DNA of 19,352 bases from EA-27 sp964396265. GTDB lineage: Archaea; Thermoplasmatota; Thermoplasmata; RBG-16-68-12; EA-27. Positions 13,096 through 19,352 of this stretch are shown here, piece by piece (position 1 is the first letter of the stretch; the number at the start of each line of letters is the position of its first letter). The stretch is from the NCBI GenBank assembly GCA_964396265.1, contig CAYNEM010000024.1:1-19352 (forward strand), in the 5' to 3' direction. The notes beneath the pieces were generated by a model. It searched no databases. It was given only the letters and a program-made list of their open reading frames with translations, and had not been told where the DNA came from. Both the position numbers and the translations under genes were made by a program.

Positions 13096-15198
13096 TCAGG
13101 CGCAGGACGGCCGCGCGTCATTCCCGACCGTCCACGGCTGGTCGACGGAGGAGAAGATCCAGTACGCTTCCGTCGGGCTGAGGATGGACGCGGGGTTCAA
13201 TCGCCAGAGGTAGTACGGCGCATCCGCCCCGTTGTACCCCTCCACGAGCAGCGGCCCCGTGAGCCCCGCCATGGCGGTGGCGACGGTCCGATACGTCATG
13301 GACGGGAAGCCGACGAGGGTCCAGCCCGCGCGCAGGTCCAGCGTCGTCGAGCACGGCACGCGACCCGCGATGCGATAGTCCCCGGGCGCGGTGACGTTCA
13401 CCCACACGCCGTCCGTGCGGTCCACCGCCAGGAGGTCGTTGCCCGGGCTCAAGGCGACGAACCGCTTCCATGAGTCCGCGGCGTCCGTCGCATCGAAGGT
13501 GCGTGCAATGGACCACGCGATCGTGCCCTGCACGTTGTCCGGCACGAGGGGGCTCGCGGTGGTCACGGACGTGGACAGCAACGTAGGCTGCGCGAGCAGG
13601 GAGCGCGTGAATTTCGCGACCTGCCCGGCGGTGGGGGCGGTCTCCCCGCCGACGCCGAAGGATTGCACGAAATAGAAGTACGCGCGCGGTGCCGCGCCGG
13701 CGCCGACGTCGACCCACGTCGTCGTGCCGAGGGGGAGGAAGGGCGACACCAAGGCGTATCCGTCGCGGTACGCGTCGTACGCCAGGGAGCGCCACACCTC
13801 GTAGTGGTCCACGCCCACCTCCGGGTTCGGGACCGTCCACGTGAGCGACACGTCGTTCAGCCCGTTCACGAGGGTGGCGGCGAGGCCCATGGGCTGACCG
13901 GGCACGGTCGCCACGTACGCGATCCTTCGGAGCGATGTACCCGTGAGGAAGTACAGCGCGCCGTCGGGACCCTCGACCATGTCCGGAACGAACGCGTAGG
14001 CGGTACCCCAGTCCGTCGCGGACACGCCGGCGACGAGGTCGTACCCGCCGGACGATGGGTTGTATCGCAGCACGCGGAGGAAGCCGGAGTAGAAGTCCAT
14101 GAAGAAGAAGTCGTGGTCGAACGCGGGCGGGAAGGAGTCGTCCACGGGGTAGTCCACGCCGCGGTAGACGGCGGCGCCGATCACGGACGCGCTGCCCGCC
14201 GCGTTCGGGTACACGTAGATCGGTGCGCGCGTCGGCGGGATCACGCTGTCCCCGGGGCAGAGGGACATGCGGTACGTCGCGTATCCCTCGAAGTACGGCC
14301 ACCCGAAGTTGATCCCCGAGGCCTCCGCCAGGGAGACCTCCTCCCACGCGCTCTGCCCGACATCGCCGATGAACGCGTCGCTCGTCGAGGGGTCGATGTC
14401 GAAGCGGAAGGGGTTGCGCAGCCCGTACGCCCAAACGAGCTTCGTGTTGTCGTTGGGCGAGGAAACGAACGGGTTGTCCGCGGGGGCGAGGGTGGCGCGG
14501 TTCAGGGGGTCGATCGTGTCATCGACCTTGATGCGGAGGATCTTGCCGGCGAGCACGGTCAGGTCCTGCGCCTGGCACTCCGAGGCGTCGTCACCGACGC
14601 TCATGTAGAGCGTCTTGTCCGGCGCGAAGCGGAGCGTGCCGCCGTTGTGGTTGCTCGCGTTGTCGGGCATGTCGTCGATGAGCACGAGCTTCGAGGCGGG
14701 GTTCAGGGTGAGGAGGCCGCCCGGGTCCGTGAGGTCGAAGCGCGCGACCTGCACGAAGCCGATGTTGGCGGTGTAGTAGACGTACAGGTAGGGGCGCGCC
14801 GGCCAGTCCGGGTCGACCTCGACCCCGAGGAGGCCGCGCTCGCCGCCAGGGAGGACTTCCGTCATCGTGTGGAGCGTGGAGAGCGCGACGCCGTCCCACG
14901 CGCGAATCGCGCCCACCTCCTGGACGATGATCGCGCGTCCGCTCGCGTCGGGGAGGAAGACGAGGGACCTCGGAGACGAGAGGCCGCCGGTGACGAGGGT
15001 GTCCGCGAAGCCCGTGGGCGGTGTGCCCGCGAGGGCGTTCGGCGAGGTGGCGACGATCGCCAGCGCCGCCAAAAGAGTGAGGGCGACGGCCGCGACGCCA
15101 AAGATTCGGTCGTTTGTTCGAATCGGGGCCGGATTCGAAGCGGGGTCGCGTTGCGCCACTGGGGGAACCGGGCGGGCCGATGGAAGCGCGGCGTACAT
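13096..15198 (-). CDS. Secreted PQQ-type sugar dehydrogenase (GSDH family) with FN3 and C-terminal domains
   Basis: 700 residues from the ATG at 15198. A TATA-like GTAAATCATTATG at 15198-15210 would put transcription start inside this reading, so an in-frame GTG at 15159 may be the true start; it also shortens an unusually long n-region before the hydrophobic segment (VAAVALTLLAALAIVA). Residues about 63-430 are a six-bladed propeller of the glucose/sorbosone dehydrogenase family (PF07995). Key marks are GERGLLGVEVDPDW, SNHNGGTLRFAPDKTLYMSVGDD near 181-203, YGLRNPFRFDID near 257-268 and FGWPYFEG. The His in SNHNGG corresponds to the catalytic base of these enzymes, which oxidise aldose sugars using PQQ and calcium. 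A fibronectin-III-like domain (about 435-530) and an unassigned C-terminal part follow. It is convergent with the adhesin gene, with a 72-base gap. No PQQ biosynthesis gene is in the window. Confidence 0.9.
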   Translation of the reverse strand: MYAALPSARPVPPVAQRDPASNPAPIRTNDRIFGVAAVALTLLAALAIVATSPNALAGTPPTGFADTLVTGGLSSPRSLVFLPDASGRAIIVQEVGAIRAWDGVALSTLHTMTEVLPGGERGLLGVEVDPDWPARPYLYVYYTANIGFVQVARFDLTDPGGLLTLNPASKLVLIDDMPDNASNHNGGTLRFAPDKTLYMSVGDDASECQAQDLTVLAGKILRIKVDDTIDPLNRATLAPADNPFVSSPNDNTKLVWAYGLRNPFRFDIDPSTSDAFIGDVGQSAWEEVSLAEASGINFGWPYFEGYATYRMSLCPGDSVIPPTRAPIYVYPNAAGSASVIGAAVYRGVDYPVDDSFPPAFDHDFFFMDFYSGFLRVLRYNPSSGGYDLVAGVSATDWGTAYAFVPDMVEGPDGALYFLTGTSLRRIAYVATVPGQPMGLAATLVNGLNDVSLTWTVPNPEVGVDHYEVWRSLAYDAYRDGYALVSPFLPLGTTTWVDVGAGAAPRAYFYFVQSFGVGGETAPTAGQVAKFTRSLLAQPTLLSTSVTTASPLVPDNVQGTIAWSIARTFDATDAADSWKRFVALSPGNDLLAVDRTDGVWVNVTAPGDYRIAGRVPCSTTLDLRAGWTLVGFPSMTYRTVATAMAGLTGPLLVEGYNGADAPYYLWRLNPASILSPTEAYWIFSSVDQPWTVGNDARPSCA

Positions 15199-15222
15199 AA
15201 TGATTTACCCATGATTCTCGCG

Positions 15223-15269
15223 CGCGACCCGCGACCCACCGCGATGCATCGATGCGATTCGCGACCCAC
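15223..15269. repeat. Short direct repeats and a palindrome upstream of the sugar dehydrogenase gene
   Basis: CGCGACCC begins at 15223, and CGCGACCCAC occurs at 15230-15239 and 15260-15269. Between the last two is the perfect 10-bp palindrome GCATCGATGC (15246-15255). The 127-base gap between the two minus-strand genes holds nothing else. Position just upstream of a TATA-like box suggests a regulator-binding region, unproven. Confidence 0.4.
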
Positions 15270-15325
15270 GAGTGCGCGATAGACTCGGACCGCCCGCGCG
15301 CTCGACCGCCAGTCCTGGGCGAGAT

Positions 15326-16270
15326 TCAACCGCTCGTACCGAGGACCCTCATCGCGCGCAGCGTGATCCATTTGCTCGACGCGCCGACGCGCTCCAACGC
15401 GAACCGACGGACCCCGGGGTCCACGTCGTAGTTGGCCCCCCGCCCGAGGTCCGGATGGACCGCGTCCAAGGACCACGTTCCGGTCGGCCGTTGCTTCCGC
15501 TTCAAGAGATCGGCCGCGGGCCCGAGTCGAGGGTCGTCGCCAAAACCGAGGCGGTGGAGCGTCTCGAGCCCCACGAGGATGTCGTAGTAGTAGTGGACCG
15601 GGTAGTGCAACCGCTCCCAGGGAACGTACCGGCGCTTCCCTTCCCGCAGGAGGCCGCGCTCGAGATAGAACTCCGCGCCCCGCTCGACCGCCGCCTTCCA
15701 CTTGCGGGTCCACCGCCGCCGCCCGAGCGCCGCGTACGCGGCGAGACCCTCCCAACCGTCGAGCGTCCCCTTCGCGCGGCCGAAGCAGTCCCACCCGCCG
15801 TCCTCGAGCTGCTCGTCCGCCAGCCAATCGAGGGATGCCCGGACGCGCGGATCCCCGCCAAGGCCGAGGAGGATCATCATCCGCGCGGTGTTCCCCGTGA
15901 AGCACAGGTGCGGTCCGCGCTTCTTGCCGCCGAGCGGGCCCGCCGTCGAGCCGTAGTCCTCCAGCATGAGGTCGACCGCGCGACGGACGCCCGGGTGATC
16001 GACGGTGAGGCCAAGCTCTGCGAGGACCAGGAGCCGCCAGTTCGTGGACACGTATTTCGGCACGTAGAGGCTGTCGCGTTTCATCCAGAAGCCGCGCGGG
16101 TCCTGAGTCTTGAGGATGTCCGCGGCCCATCCGCGACGGGGGATCTGGCGGCGCGCGGCGGCAGCCTCCTTCGAGTCCGGCTTCAGGCCCTCGATGTCCA
16201 CGAGGTAGCGATAGCGGGCGGCGGGCTGCGCCGGATCGGCGAGCCACGGACGGAGGTCAAGGGAGGGCAC
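15326..16270 (-). CDS. Alpha/alpha-toroid protein (squalene cyclase/prenyltransferase-repeat type)
   Basis: 314 residues from the GTG at 16270. An AACCTTAGG-like box about 27 bases upstream (16296-16304) fits a leaderless start. The chain is almost all helical with repeated hairpins ending in Gly/Trp turns: DPRGFWMKRDSLY near 57-69, EQLEDGGWDCFGRAKG near 153-168, and KQRPTGTWSLD near 262-272. These resemble the QW-type and prenyltransferase repeats of the (alpha/alpha)6 toroid fold. I see no DxDD or DDxxD motif as in terpene cyclases and no zinc-site set as in protein prenyltransferases, so catalysis is doubtful. HLCFTGNTARMMILLGLGG suggests a substrate pocket helix. There is no signal peptide. 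Function unknown. Confidence 0.85.
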   Translation of the reverse strand: MPSLDLRPWLADPAQPAARYRYLVDIEGLKPDSKEAAAARRQIPRRGWAADILKTQDPRGFWMKRDSLYVPKYVSTNWRLLVLAELGLTVDHPGVRRAVDLMLEDYGSTAGPLGGKKRGPHLCFTGNTARMMILLGLGGDPRVRASLDWLADEQLEDGGWDCFGRAKGTLDGWEGLAAYAALGRRRWTRKWKAAVERGAEFYLERGLLREGKRRYVPWERLHYPVHYYYDILVGLETLHRLGFGDDPRLGPAADLLKRKQRPTGTWSLDAVHPDLGRGANYDVDPGVRRFALERVGASSKWITLRAMRVLGTSG

Positions 16271-16385
16271 GAATCGCGGGGAACGTCCCCGGGTTCCTAA
16301 GGTTTCTGCCTCCCAAGGCTATCTACCGCCCCCGCTCATTCACGCGCTGCGTGGACGCGAAAGGCCAAGTAGCCCCCGCGGCATC

Positions 16386-16401
16386 TTGACATCGATGTCA
16401 A
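16386..16401. promoter_or_regulatory. 16-bp perfect palindrome over the start of the winged-helix gene, probable operator
   Basis: TTGACATCGATGTCAA is identical to its own reverse complement over all 16 bases and contains the ATG at 16395. A dimeric repressor bound here would block initiation. The adjacent gene encodes a winged-helix protein, so autoregulation is the simplest reading. Confidence 0.55.
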
Positions 16402-16748
16402 ATACGTTTACGCACCTGTTCGGGGACACCTCGCAGGTCCGGCTCCTCGATTTCCTTGCGGACCACCTGGAGTTCGACTACACGATCTCGCAGCTGAGCG
16501 AGTATGCGGACCTGTCGCGGCCCACGGTGTACGGCCTCGTGGAGCGTCTCACGAAGGACGGACTCCTCGTTCGCACGCGGACCATCGGGCGATCCCGCTT
16601 CTATCGAATCAACCGGGAAAACCCCGTCGTCCTCTCCCTGCTACGGTCCGATTTCGTCAAAGCCCGAGCAGCGGCGGAAGCGGCGTACGCCCGCTGGCGG
16701 CAATCCCGACCGCGGGCGCGACCGAGACAGCGGGTTCCGCGATCGTAG
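16395..16748 (+). CDS. Winged helix-turn-helix transcriptional regulator
   Basis: 117 residues from the ATG at 16395; an in-frame TTG at 16386 would add three residues. Residues 1-80 hold a MarR/TrmB-like winged helix: HLFGDTSQVRLLDFLADHLEFDY, ISQLSEYADLSRPTVYGLVERLTKDGLL as the helix-turn-helix, then a wing RTIGRSRFYRINRENP. The remaining part is a helix (SDFVKARAAAEAAYARW) and a strongly basic tail (RQSRPRARPRQRVPRS). Small regulators of this sort are frequent in Thermoplasmatota and Halobacteria. No ligand-binding domain is present, so it probably acts as a simple DNA-binding dimer. It overlaps the palindrome described separately. A 137-base gap to the next gene shows only a weak CTTCAAGT box near 16855. 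Confidence 0.9.
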   Translation: MSNTFTHLFGDTSQVRLLDFLADHLEFDYTISQLSEYADLSRPTVYGLVERLTKDGLLVRTRTIGRSRFYRINRENPVVLSLLRSDFVKARAAAEAAYARWRQSRPRARPRQRVPRS

Positions 16749-16885
16749 CGCGATAGTCCGGTGCCCGCCGAACGCGGCCCATCCGCCAACGTACCTGAAT
16801 TGCCCGCCCGGTGACGACCGCCATCCGTCGCGGCGAGCGTGCCGTCGGGGCCAGCTTCAAGTCATCCGCCAGCATGCTCCGCATC

Positions 16886-17257
16886 ATGCCGAAGCCGTTG
16901 GTATCCGATGTCGGGCACATCGTCGTCCCCGTCCGCGAAATGAACCAGTCGCTCCGCTTCTACCGCGACCTTCTGGGGTTCACGGTCGAAGGAAAGAAGA
17001 ATGCGGCCTGGACCGTCATCGCCATGAAGGGGGTGCGCCTCACGCTGTATCGTCCGAAAGATTTCTTGCCCGTCGCCCTCGGTCCCGCGGGGGACGGAAC
17101 GCCTTTCCTCTTCCACGTCAAGGACTTCGGGAAGGCGGCGGAGATCCTCAAGGTGAAAGGCGTGCGTGTGAAACGCGAAGGCAAACATTCCGGGGTCATC
17201 TGGGATCCGTCCGGCAACGCTCTCGGGCTCCATGACCATCTCGAATCGGACGCGTGA
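16886..17257 (+). CDS. VOC (glyoxalase/bleomycin-resistance/dioxygenase) superfamily protein
   Basis: 123 residues from the ATG at 16886; upstream in-frame starts at 16874 and 16811 add residues without homology to the fold, and a weak TATA-like CTTCAAGT lies about 28 bases before 16886. Two beta-alpha-beta-beta-beta units are seen: GHIVVPVREMNQSLRFYRDLLGFTV, then TPFLFHVKDFGKAAEILKVKGVRVKREG, ending WDPSGNALGLHDH. The His of GHIVVPV is the usual first metal ligand; the later acidic ligand positions are less clear, so metal-dependent activity is uncertain. Substrate cannot be told. The downstream methyltransferase frame can start at the overlapping GTG at 17254 (GTGA), suggesting one operon. 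Confidence 0.88.
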   Translation: MPKPLVSDVGHIVVPVREMNQSLRFYRDLLGFTVEGKKNAAWTVIAMKGVRLTLYRPKDFLPVALGPAGDGTPFLFHVKDFGKAAEILKVKGVRVKREGKHSGVIWDPSGNALGLHDHLESDA

Positions 17258-17289
17258 GCGCGATAACCTCAACGACTCGGTGGGCGATC

Positions 17290-18045
17290 ATGGCGGGGAA
17301 CCTCTTCGATCGGATCGCAGAGTACTACGACGTGCTGCACGAGGACGTCGATTACGCAGCGGAGTGCACCCTCCTGGAGAAGGTCGTCGCGGGAGTCCTC
17401 CGCCGCCAGCCCGCCACGGTCCTCGACCTCGGATGCGGCACGGGAAACCACGCCGTGATCCTCGCCGATCGCGGACACCGGGTCACGGGGATCGACGCCT
17501 CCGCCGCCATGCTCCGGGTCGCACGCGCGAAGGCCCGCGGGCGCCGGAATCCCGCGTTCGTGCGCGCGGACATGCGACGCTTCGACCTCGGGCGGACGTT
17601 CGACGCGGCCATCTGCATGGACGGCGCGTACACGCACCTCCTCACGGAGCGCGACCTCCTCGCGCATCTCCGGACGGTCCGCCGCCACCTGCGCCCGGGC
17701 GGCGTCTACGTCTTCGAGTTCGCGCAGGCCCTGAAGGCGGACACGGAAGGCCCGGGATGGATCTACCGTGAAGGCCCCCCGCGGATCGTCTGGCTGTACG
17801 ACCTCGCCTTTGACCGGCGGCGGCATCTCATTACCGCCAACAACCGGTTCTTCGCGTTCGAGGGGGATCGCGTGCGGCGGACGTTCGTGAACACGTACGC
17901 GACGCGCGTCACGTCCGTCCCCGCCCTCCGGAGGCTGCTCGCGCGCGCCGGGATGCGCCTCTTGCGCGTTGGCAGCTCGGACGGCTCGGGACTCCGGCCG
18001 GTGCGGAGGGACGACCCCCTCCCGACGGCGGTCGCGCAGAGGTGA
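17290..18045 (+). CDS. Class I SAM-dependent methyltransferase
   Basis: 251 residues from the ATG at 17290, preferred because homologous small methyltransferases begin close to FDRIAEYYD; the GTG at 17254, which overlaps the upstream stop as GTGA, would add 12 residues. Motif I is VLDLGCGTGNHAVIL (44-58) and the acidic end of strand 2 is GIDAS (68-72). RADMRRFDLGRTFDAAICM covers motifs II and III, and LRPGGVYVFEF is the typical strand 5 approach. The C-terminal half (WLYDLAFDRRRHLITANNRFFAFEG, then RRLLARAGMRLLRVG) matches the UbiE/BioC-like group with a beta-rich cap. The methyl acceptor is unknown. Its pairing with a VOC protein suggests small-molecule metabolism. A 94-base gap follows with no clear feature except an AT-rich GATTGATTT near 18108. 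Confidence 0.92.
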   Translation: MAGNLFDRIAEYYDVLHEDVDYAAECTLLEKVVAGVLRRQPATVLDLGCGTGNHAVILADRGHRVTGIDASAAMLRVARAKARGRRNPAFVRADMRRFDLGRTFDAAICMDGAYTHLLTERDLLAHLRTVRRHLRPGGVYVFEFAQALKADTEGPGWIYREGPPRIVWLYDLAFDRRRHLITANNRFFAFEGDRVRRTFVNTYATRVTSVPALRRLLARAGMRLLRVGSSDGSGLRPVRRDDPLPTAVAQR

Positions 18046-18139
18046 GATCCCCATCGCTGCGCAGATTCCAGGGAATTCGTGGAGGCCGCCTCAGGTCGAA
18101 GGAGAAAGATTGATTTCACGACGGGACATCGAACCAACG

Positions 18140-18664
18140 ATGTGCGACAGCATGGTCCTGTGCGCAACCCTCCTCGGGGACACCTCCAATCGCGAGACCG
18201 CGTGGGTGCGCATGGAGGATGTCGCTCGCCAAGTCCAGACCCTTGCCTTGGAGTATGGTCTCGGGGTTCACTTCTCCTTGGCCGAATACGGGGTCCCGTT
18301 CCATGCGGCGCTTTTGAAGCACCTAGGACTCGGATCAGACCCTCATGGATACCCGAACCTAGGAGTCGTGGCCTTCGAGGTGACTTCCGGCCCGCTCACG
18401 ACCTGCATTGAGGACGCCATCCCGAGCCCGCTCGATCTCAAGTTTCCGAGCGTCGAATCTTCGCCGCTATATCGTTTCTTGGCCAAGGTTCTCGCGATGC
18501 CTGACCTGTCATTGATCTTTCTGCTGTTCGAAAGCGGGGGAGACCACCTGATCCCCTACCTCTCGCAGATACCGCGGCGTGAGGAGACCGTCGGCGAATT
18601 CCTTCGTCGTTTCAAAACCCCTGGGGAGCTTGAGTACGGCATCTTCCAGCTAAGGCGCGGATAG
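18140..18664 (+). CDS. Uncharacterised protein
   Basis: 174 residues from the ATG at 18140 (MCDSMVLCATLLGD...). The frame is open further upstream, but that part is low-complexity Arg-rich shadow of the methyltransferase end; GATTGATTT lies about 28 bases before 18140, fitting a leaderless start. Base composition is slightly less GC-rich than the neighbours. The sequence looks like a mixed alpha/beta domain: WVRMEDVARQVQTLALEYGLGVHFSLAEYGVPFHAALLKHLG, then YPNLGVVAFEVTSGPLTTCIEDAIP, and later LPDLSLIFLLFESGG-like hydrophobic strand. No motif, signal peptide or membrane segment identifies a family. It may be a lineage-specific gene. Confidence 0.7.
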   Translation: MCDSMVLCATLLGDTSNRETAWVRMEDVARQVQTLALEYGLGVHFSLAEYGVPFHAALLKHLGLGSDPHGYPNLGVVAFEVTSGPLTTCIEDAIPSPLDLKFPSVESSPLYRFLAKVLAMPDLSLIFLLFESGGDHLIPYLSQIPRREETVGEFLRRFKTPGELEYGIFQLRRG

Positions 18665-18846
18665 GGGAAGGCCGTGGGATAGCGTGAGAGCCAAGGCCGC
18701 ACTTCGACCGCACGGTCGCGCCGGCTGCATCCGCAGGTTCTTATACCCCGGGGCCCCCGTAGGAGGCGACACCAAGATTCGGCTTCGGAAGAACCGCCTG
18801 CGACGCCTTTGGGGCCCGGGTTTTGCGTGACAGAAGCGTGAAACGA
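18665..18846. other. Intergenic region with TATA box and inverted repeats before the ssDNA-binding protein gene
   Basis: A TATA box, TTCTTATACC, lies at 18738-18747, about 100 bases before the ATG at 18847, so a leader of about 75 bases is predicted. CGACCG-CA-CGGTCG at 18705-18718 is a perfect inverted repeat upstream of the box. CCCGGGGCCCC (18748-18758) and GGGGCCCGGG (18811-18820) can pair with one bulge, spanning the predicted transcription start. No RNA gene is recognised. Confidence 0.4.
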
Positions 18847-19338
18847 ATGCAACCAGCCCAAGATGCGTCCTTCGCCAAGGTGAAGGATCTGAACCCTTCG
18901 ACGAAGCAGGTCAGCTTGCTCGCGAAGGTGGTGAGCGTGGGGGAACGAAGGACGATCGACTCCAAGTTCGGCGGGTCGCGCACCCTGTGCGAGGCGGTCG
19001 TCGGCGACGAGACCGGGACGGTCATCCTCTCCCTCTGGGAGGGACAGATCGGCCAGGCCGGCTCCGGGGACGTCCTGCAGGTGAACAACGGGTACGTGAG
19101 CCTCGTCCGCGGCCGCATGCGGCTGAACGTCGGGAAGTACGGCTCGCTCGAGAAAGTCGCGCGCGAGGTGCCCGAGGTGAACCGGACGAACGACCTGAGC
19201 GCGACGGAGCACGACTCGCCGCCCCGCGAATCCCGCGGGGGCTTTGGCGGCGGCGGTCGCCCCGGTGGCGGCGGAGGCCGTGGCTTTGGCGGTCGCCCGC
19301 GCGGCGAGAAGCGGATCCACGGACGGCGGCGCTTCTAG
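18847..19338 (+). CDS. Single-stranded DNA-binding protein, crenarchaeal-type OB fold with Gly/Arg-rich tail
   Basis: 163 residues from the ATG at 18847; in-frame TTG at 18823 is a less likely start. Residues about 8-105 are one OB fold: VKDLNPSTKQVSLLAKVVSVGERR, CEAVVGDETGTVILSLWEGQIGQ, GDVLQVNNGYVSLVRGRMRLNVGKYGSLEKV. These align well by eye with Sulfolobus SSB, which reads EAIVGDETGRVKLTLWGKHAG and GQVQLNAG in the same places; the Trp is a base-stacking residue there. Residues 133-163 are an RGG-like tail rich in Gly, Arg and Phe (FGGGGRPGGGGG, then basic KRIHGRRRF). In Sulfolobus the tail mediates protein contacts and is acidic at the end; here it ends basic, so it may bind nucleic acid itself. 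RPA-like OB-fold proteins with RNA roles are an alternative. Confidence 0.9.
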   Translation: MQPAQDASFAKVKDLNPSTKQVSLLAKVVSVGERRTIDSKFGGSRTLCEAVVGDETGTVILSLWEGQIGQAGSGDVLQVNNGYVSLVRGRMRLNVGKYGSLEKVAREVPEVNRTNDLSATEHDSPPRESRGGFGGGGRPGGGGGRGFGGRPRGEKRIHGRRRF

Positions 19339-19352
19339 GCGGCGTCCAGCCG

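Noticed and set aside
13663..15282. 539-residue plus-strand frame opposite the sugar dehydrogenase
   Set aside because: Composition is extreme (Arg/Glu/Val/His), with no fold-like pattern, and the opposite strand encodes a recognisable GSDH protein.
18741..18846. Possible small RNA or tRNA gene after the TATA box at 18738-18747
   Set aside because: No tRNA cloverleaf or T-loop consensus and no clear terminator; more simply the leader of the ssDNA-binding protein gene.
18556..19320. 254-residue minus-strand frame over the ssDNA-binding protein gene
   Set aside because: Ala/Arg/Gly-rich shadow; the plus strand encodes a clear OB-fold protein.

Overview
This is a GC-rich archaeal window. Several starts lie about 25-30 bases downstream of TATA-like boxes with no ribosome binding site, which suggests leaderless transcripts. 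Other supporting signs are secreted proteins with PKD, CARDB and DUF11-like modules, a Sulfolobus-type single-stranded-DNA binding protein, and the wreck of an F420-dependent NADP reductase. A DUF6015-like protein and an adhesin with a cytoplasmic roadblock-like tail point to Thermoplasmatota. That placement is an inference from protein style; no rRNA or other marker gene is present. I found no tRNA, rRNA, CRISPR array or insertion sequence.

Layout. 1-3270 (-): the N-terminal 1090 residues of a very large secreted protein, running off the left edge. 3435-4082 (+): protein-L-isoaspartate O-methyltransferase. 4165-4533 (-): a small DUF6015-like protein. 4750-4917 and 4957-5337 (+): a 55-residue protein and a triple zinc-ribbon protein. 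5318-7842 (-): the key locus, described below. 7898-10186 (+): an uncharacterised protein and a secreted beta-propeller protein. 10205-10378 (-): pseudogene remnant. 10501-13023 (+): a membrane-anchored adhesin-like protein. 13096-15198 (-): a secreted PQQ-type sugar dehydrogenase. 15326-16270 (-): an alpha/alpha-toroid protein. 16395-18664 (+): winged-helix regulator, VOC protein, methyltransferase and an unknown protein. 18847-19338 (+): ssDNA-binding protein.

Main result. The minus-strand operon at 7842-5318 encodes, in order, a UFM1-like modifier ending in Val-Gly, a UFC1-like E2, a UBA5-like E1 and a JAB/MPN (JAMM) metalloprotease. The genes overlap or nearly abut and each internal start has a ribosome binding site. 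The E1 carries the UBA5 hallmark around its catalytic cysteine (GVCA, then SLPTTM one residue later), the E2 aligns with UFC1 along most of its length, and the modifier shares UFM1's pattern and its mature C-terminus. This looks like a complete, minimal archaeal UFMylation-type system in which a JAMM protease takes the place of the eukaryotic UFSP cysteine proteases. It resembles UFM1 machinery more than the ubiquitin-type operon of Caldiarchaeum. No UFL1-like E3 is visible; the convergent zinc-ribbon gene, whose 3' end overlaps the JAMM gene by 20 bases, is the only local candidate for an accessory factor.

Most of the rest is ordinary envelope and housekeeping content. Exceptions are a 16-bp perfect palindrome over the start of the winged-helix gene (probable autoregulatory operator) and the outside-to-inside architecture of the 840-residue adhesin. 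All homology statements rest on reading the translations and on remembered family sequences; no database search was possible.
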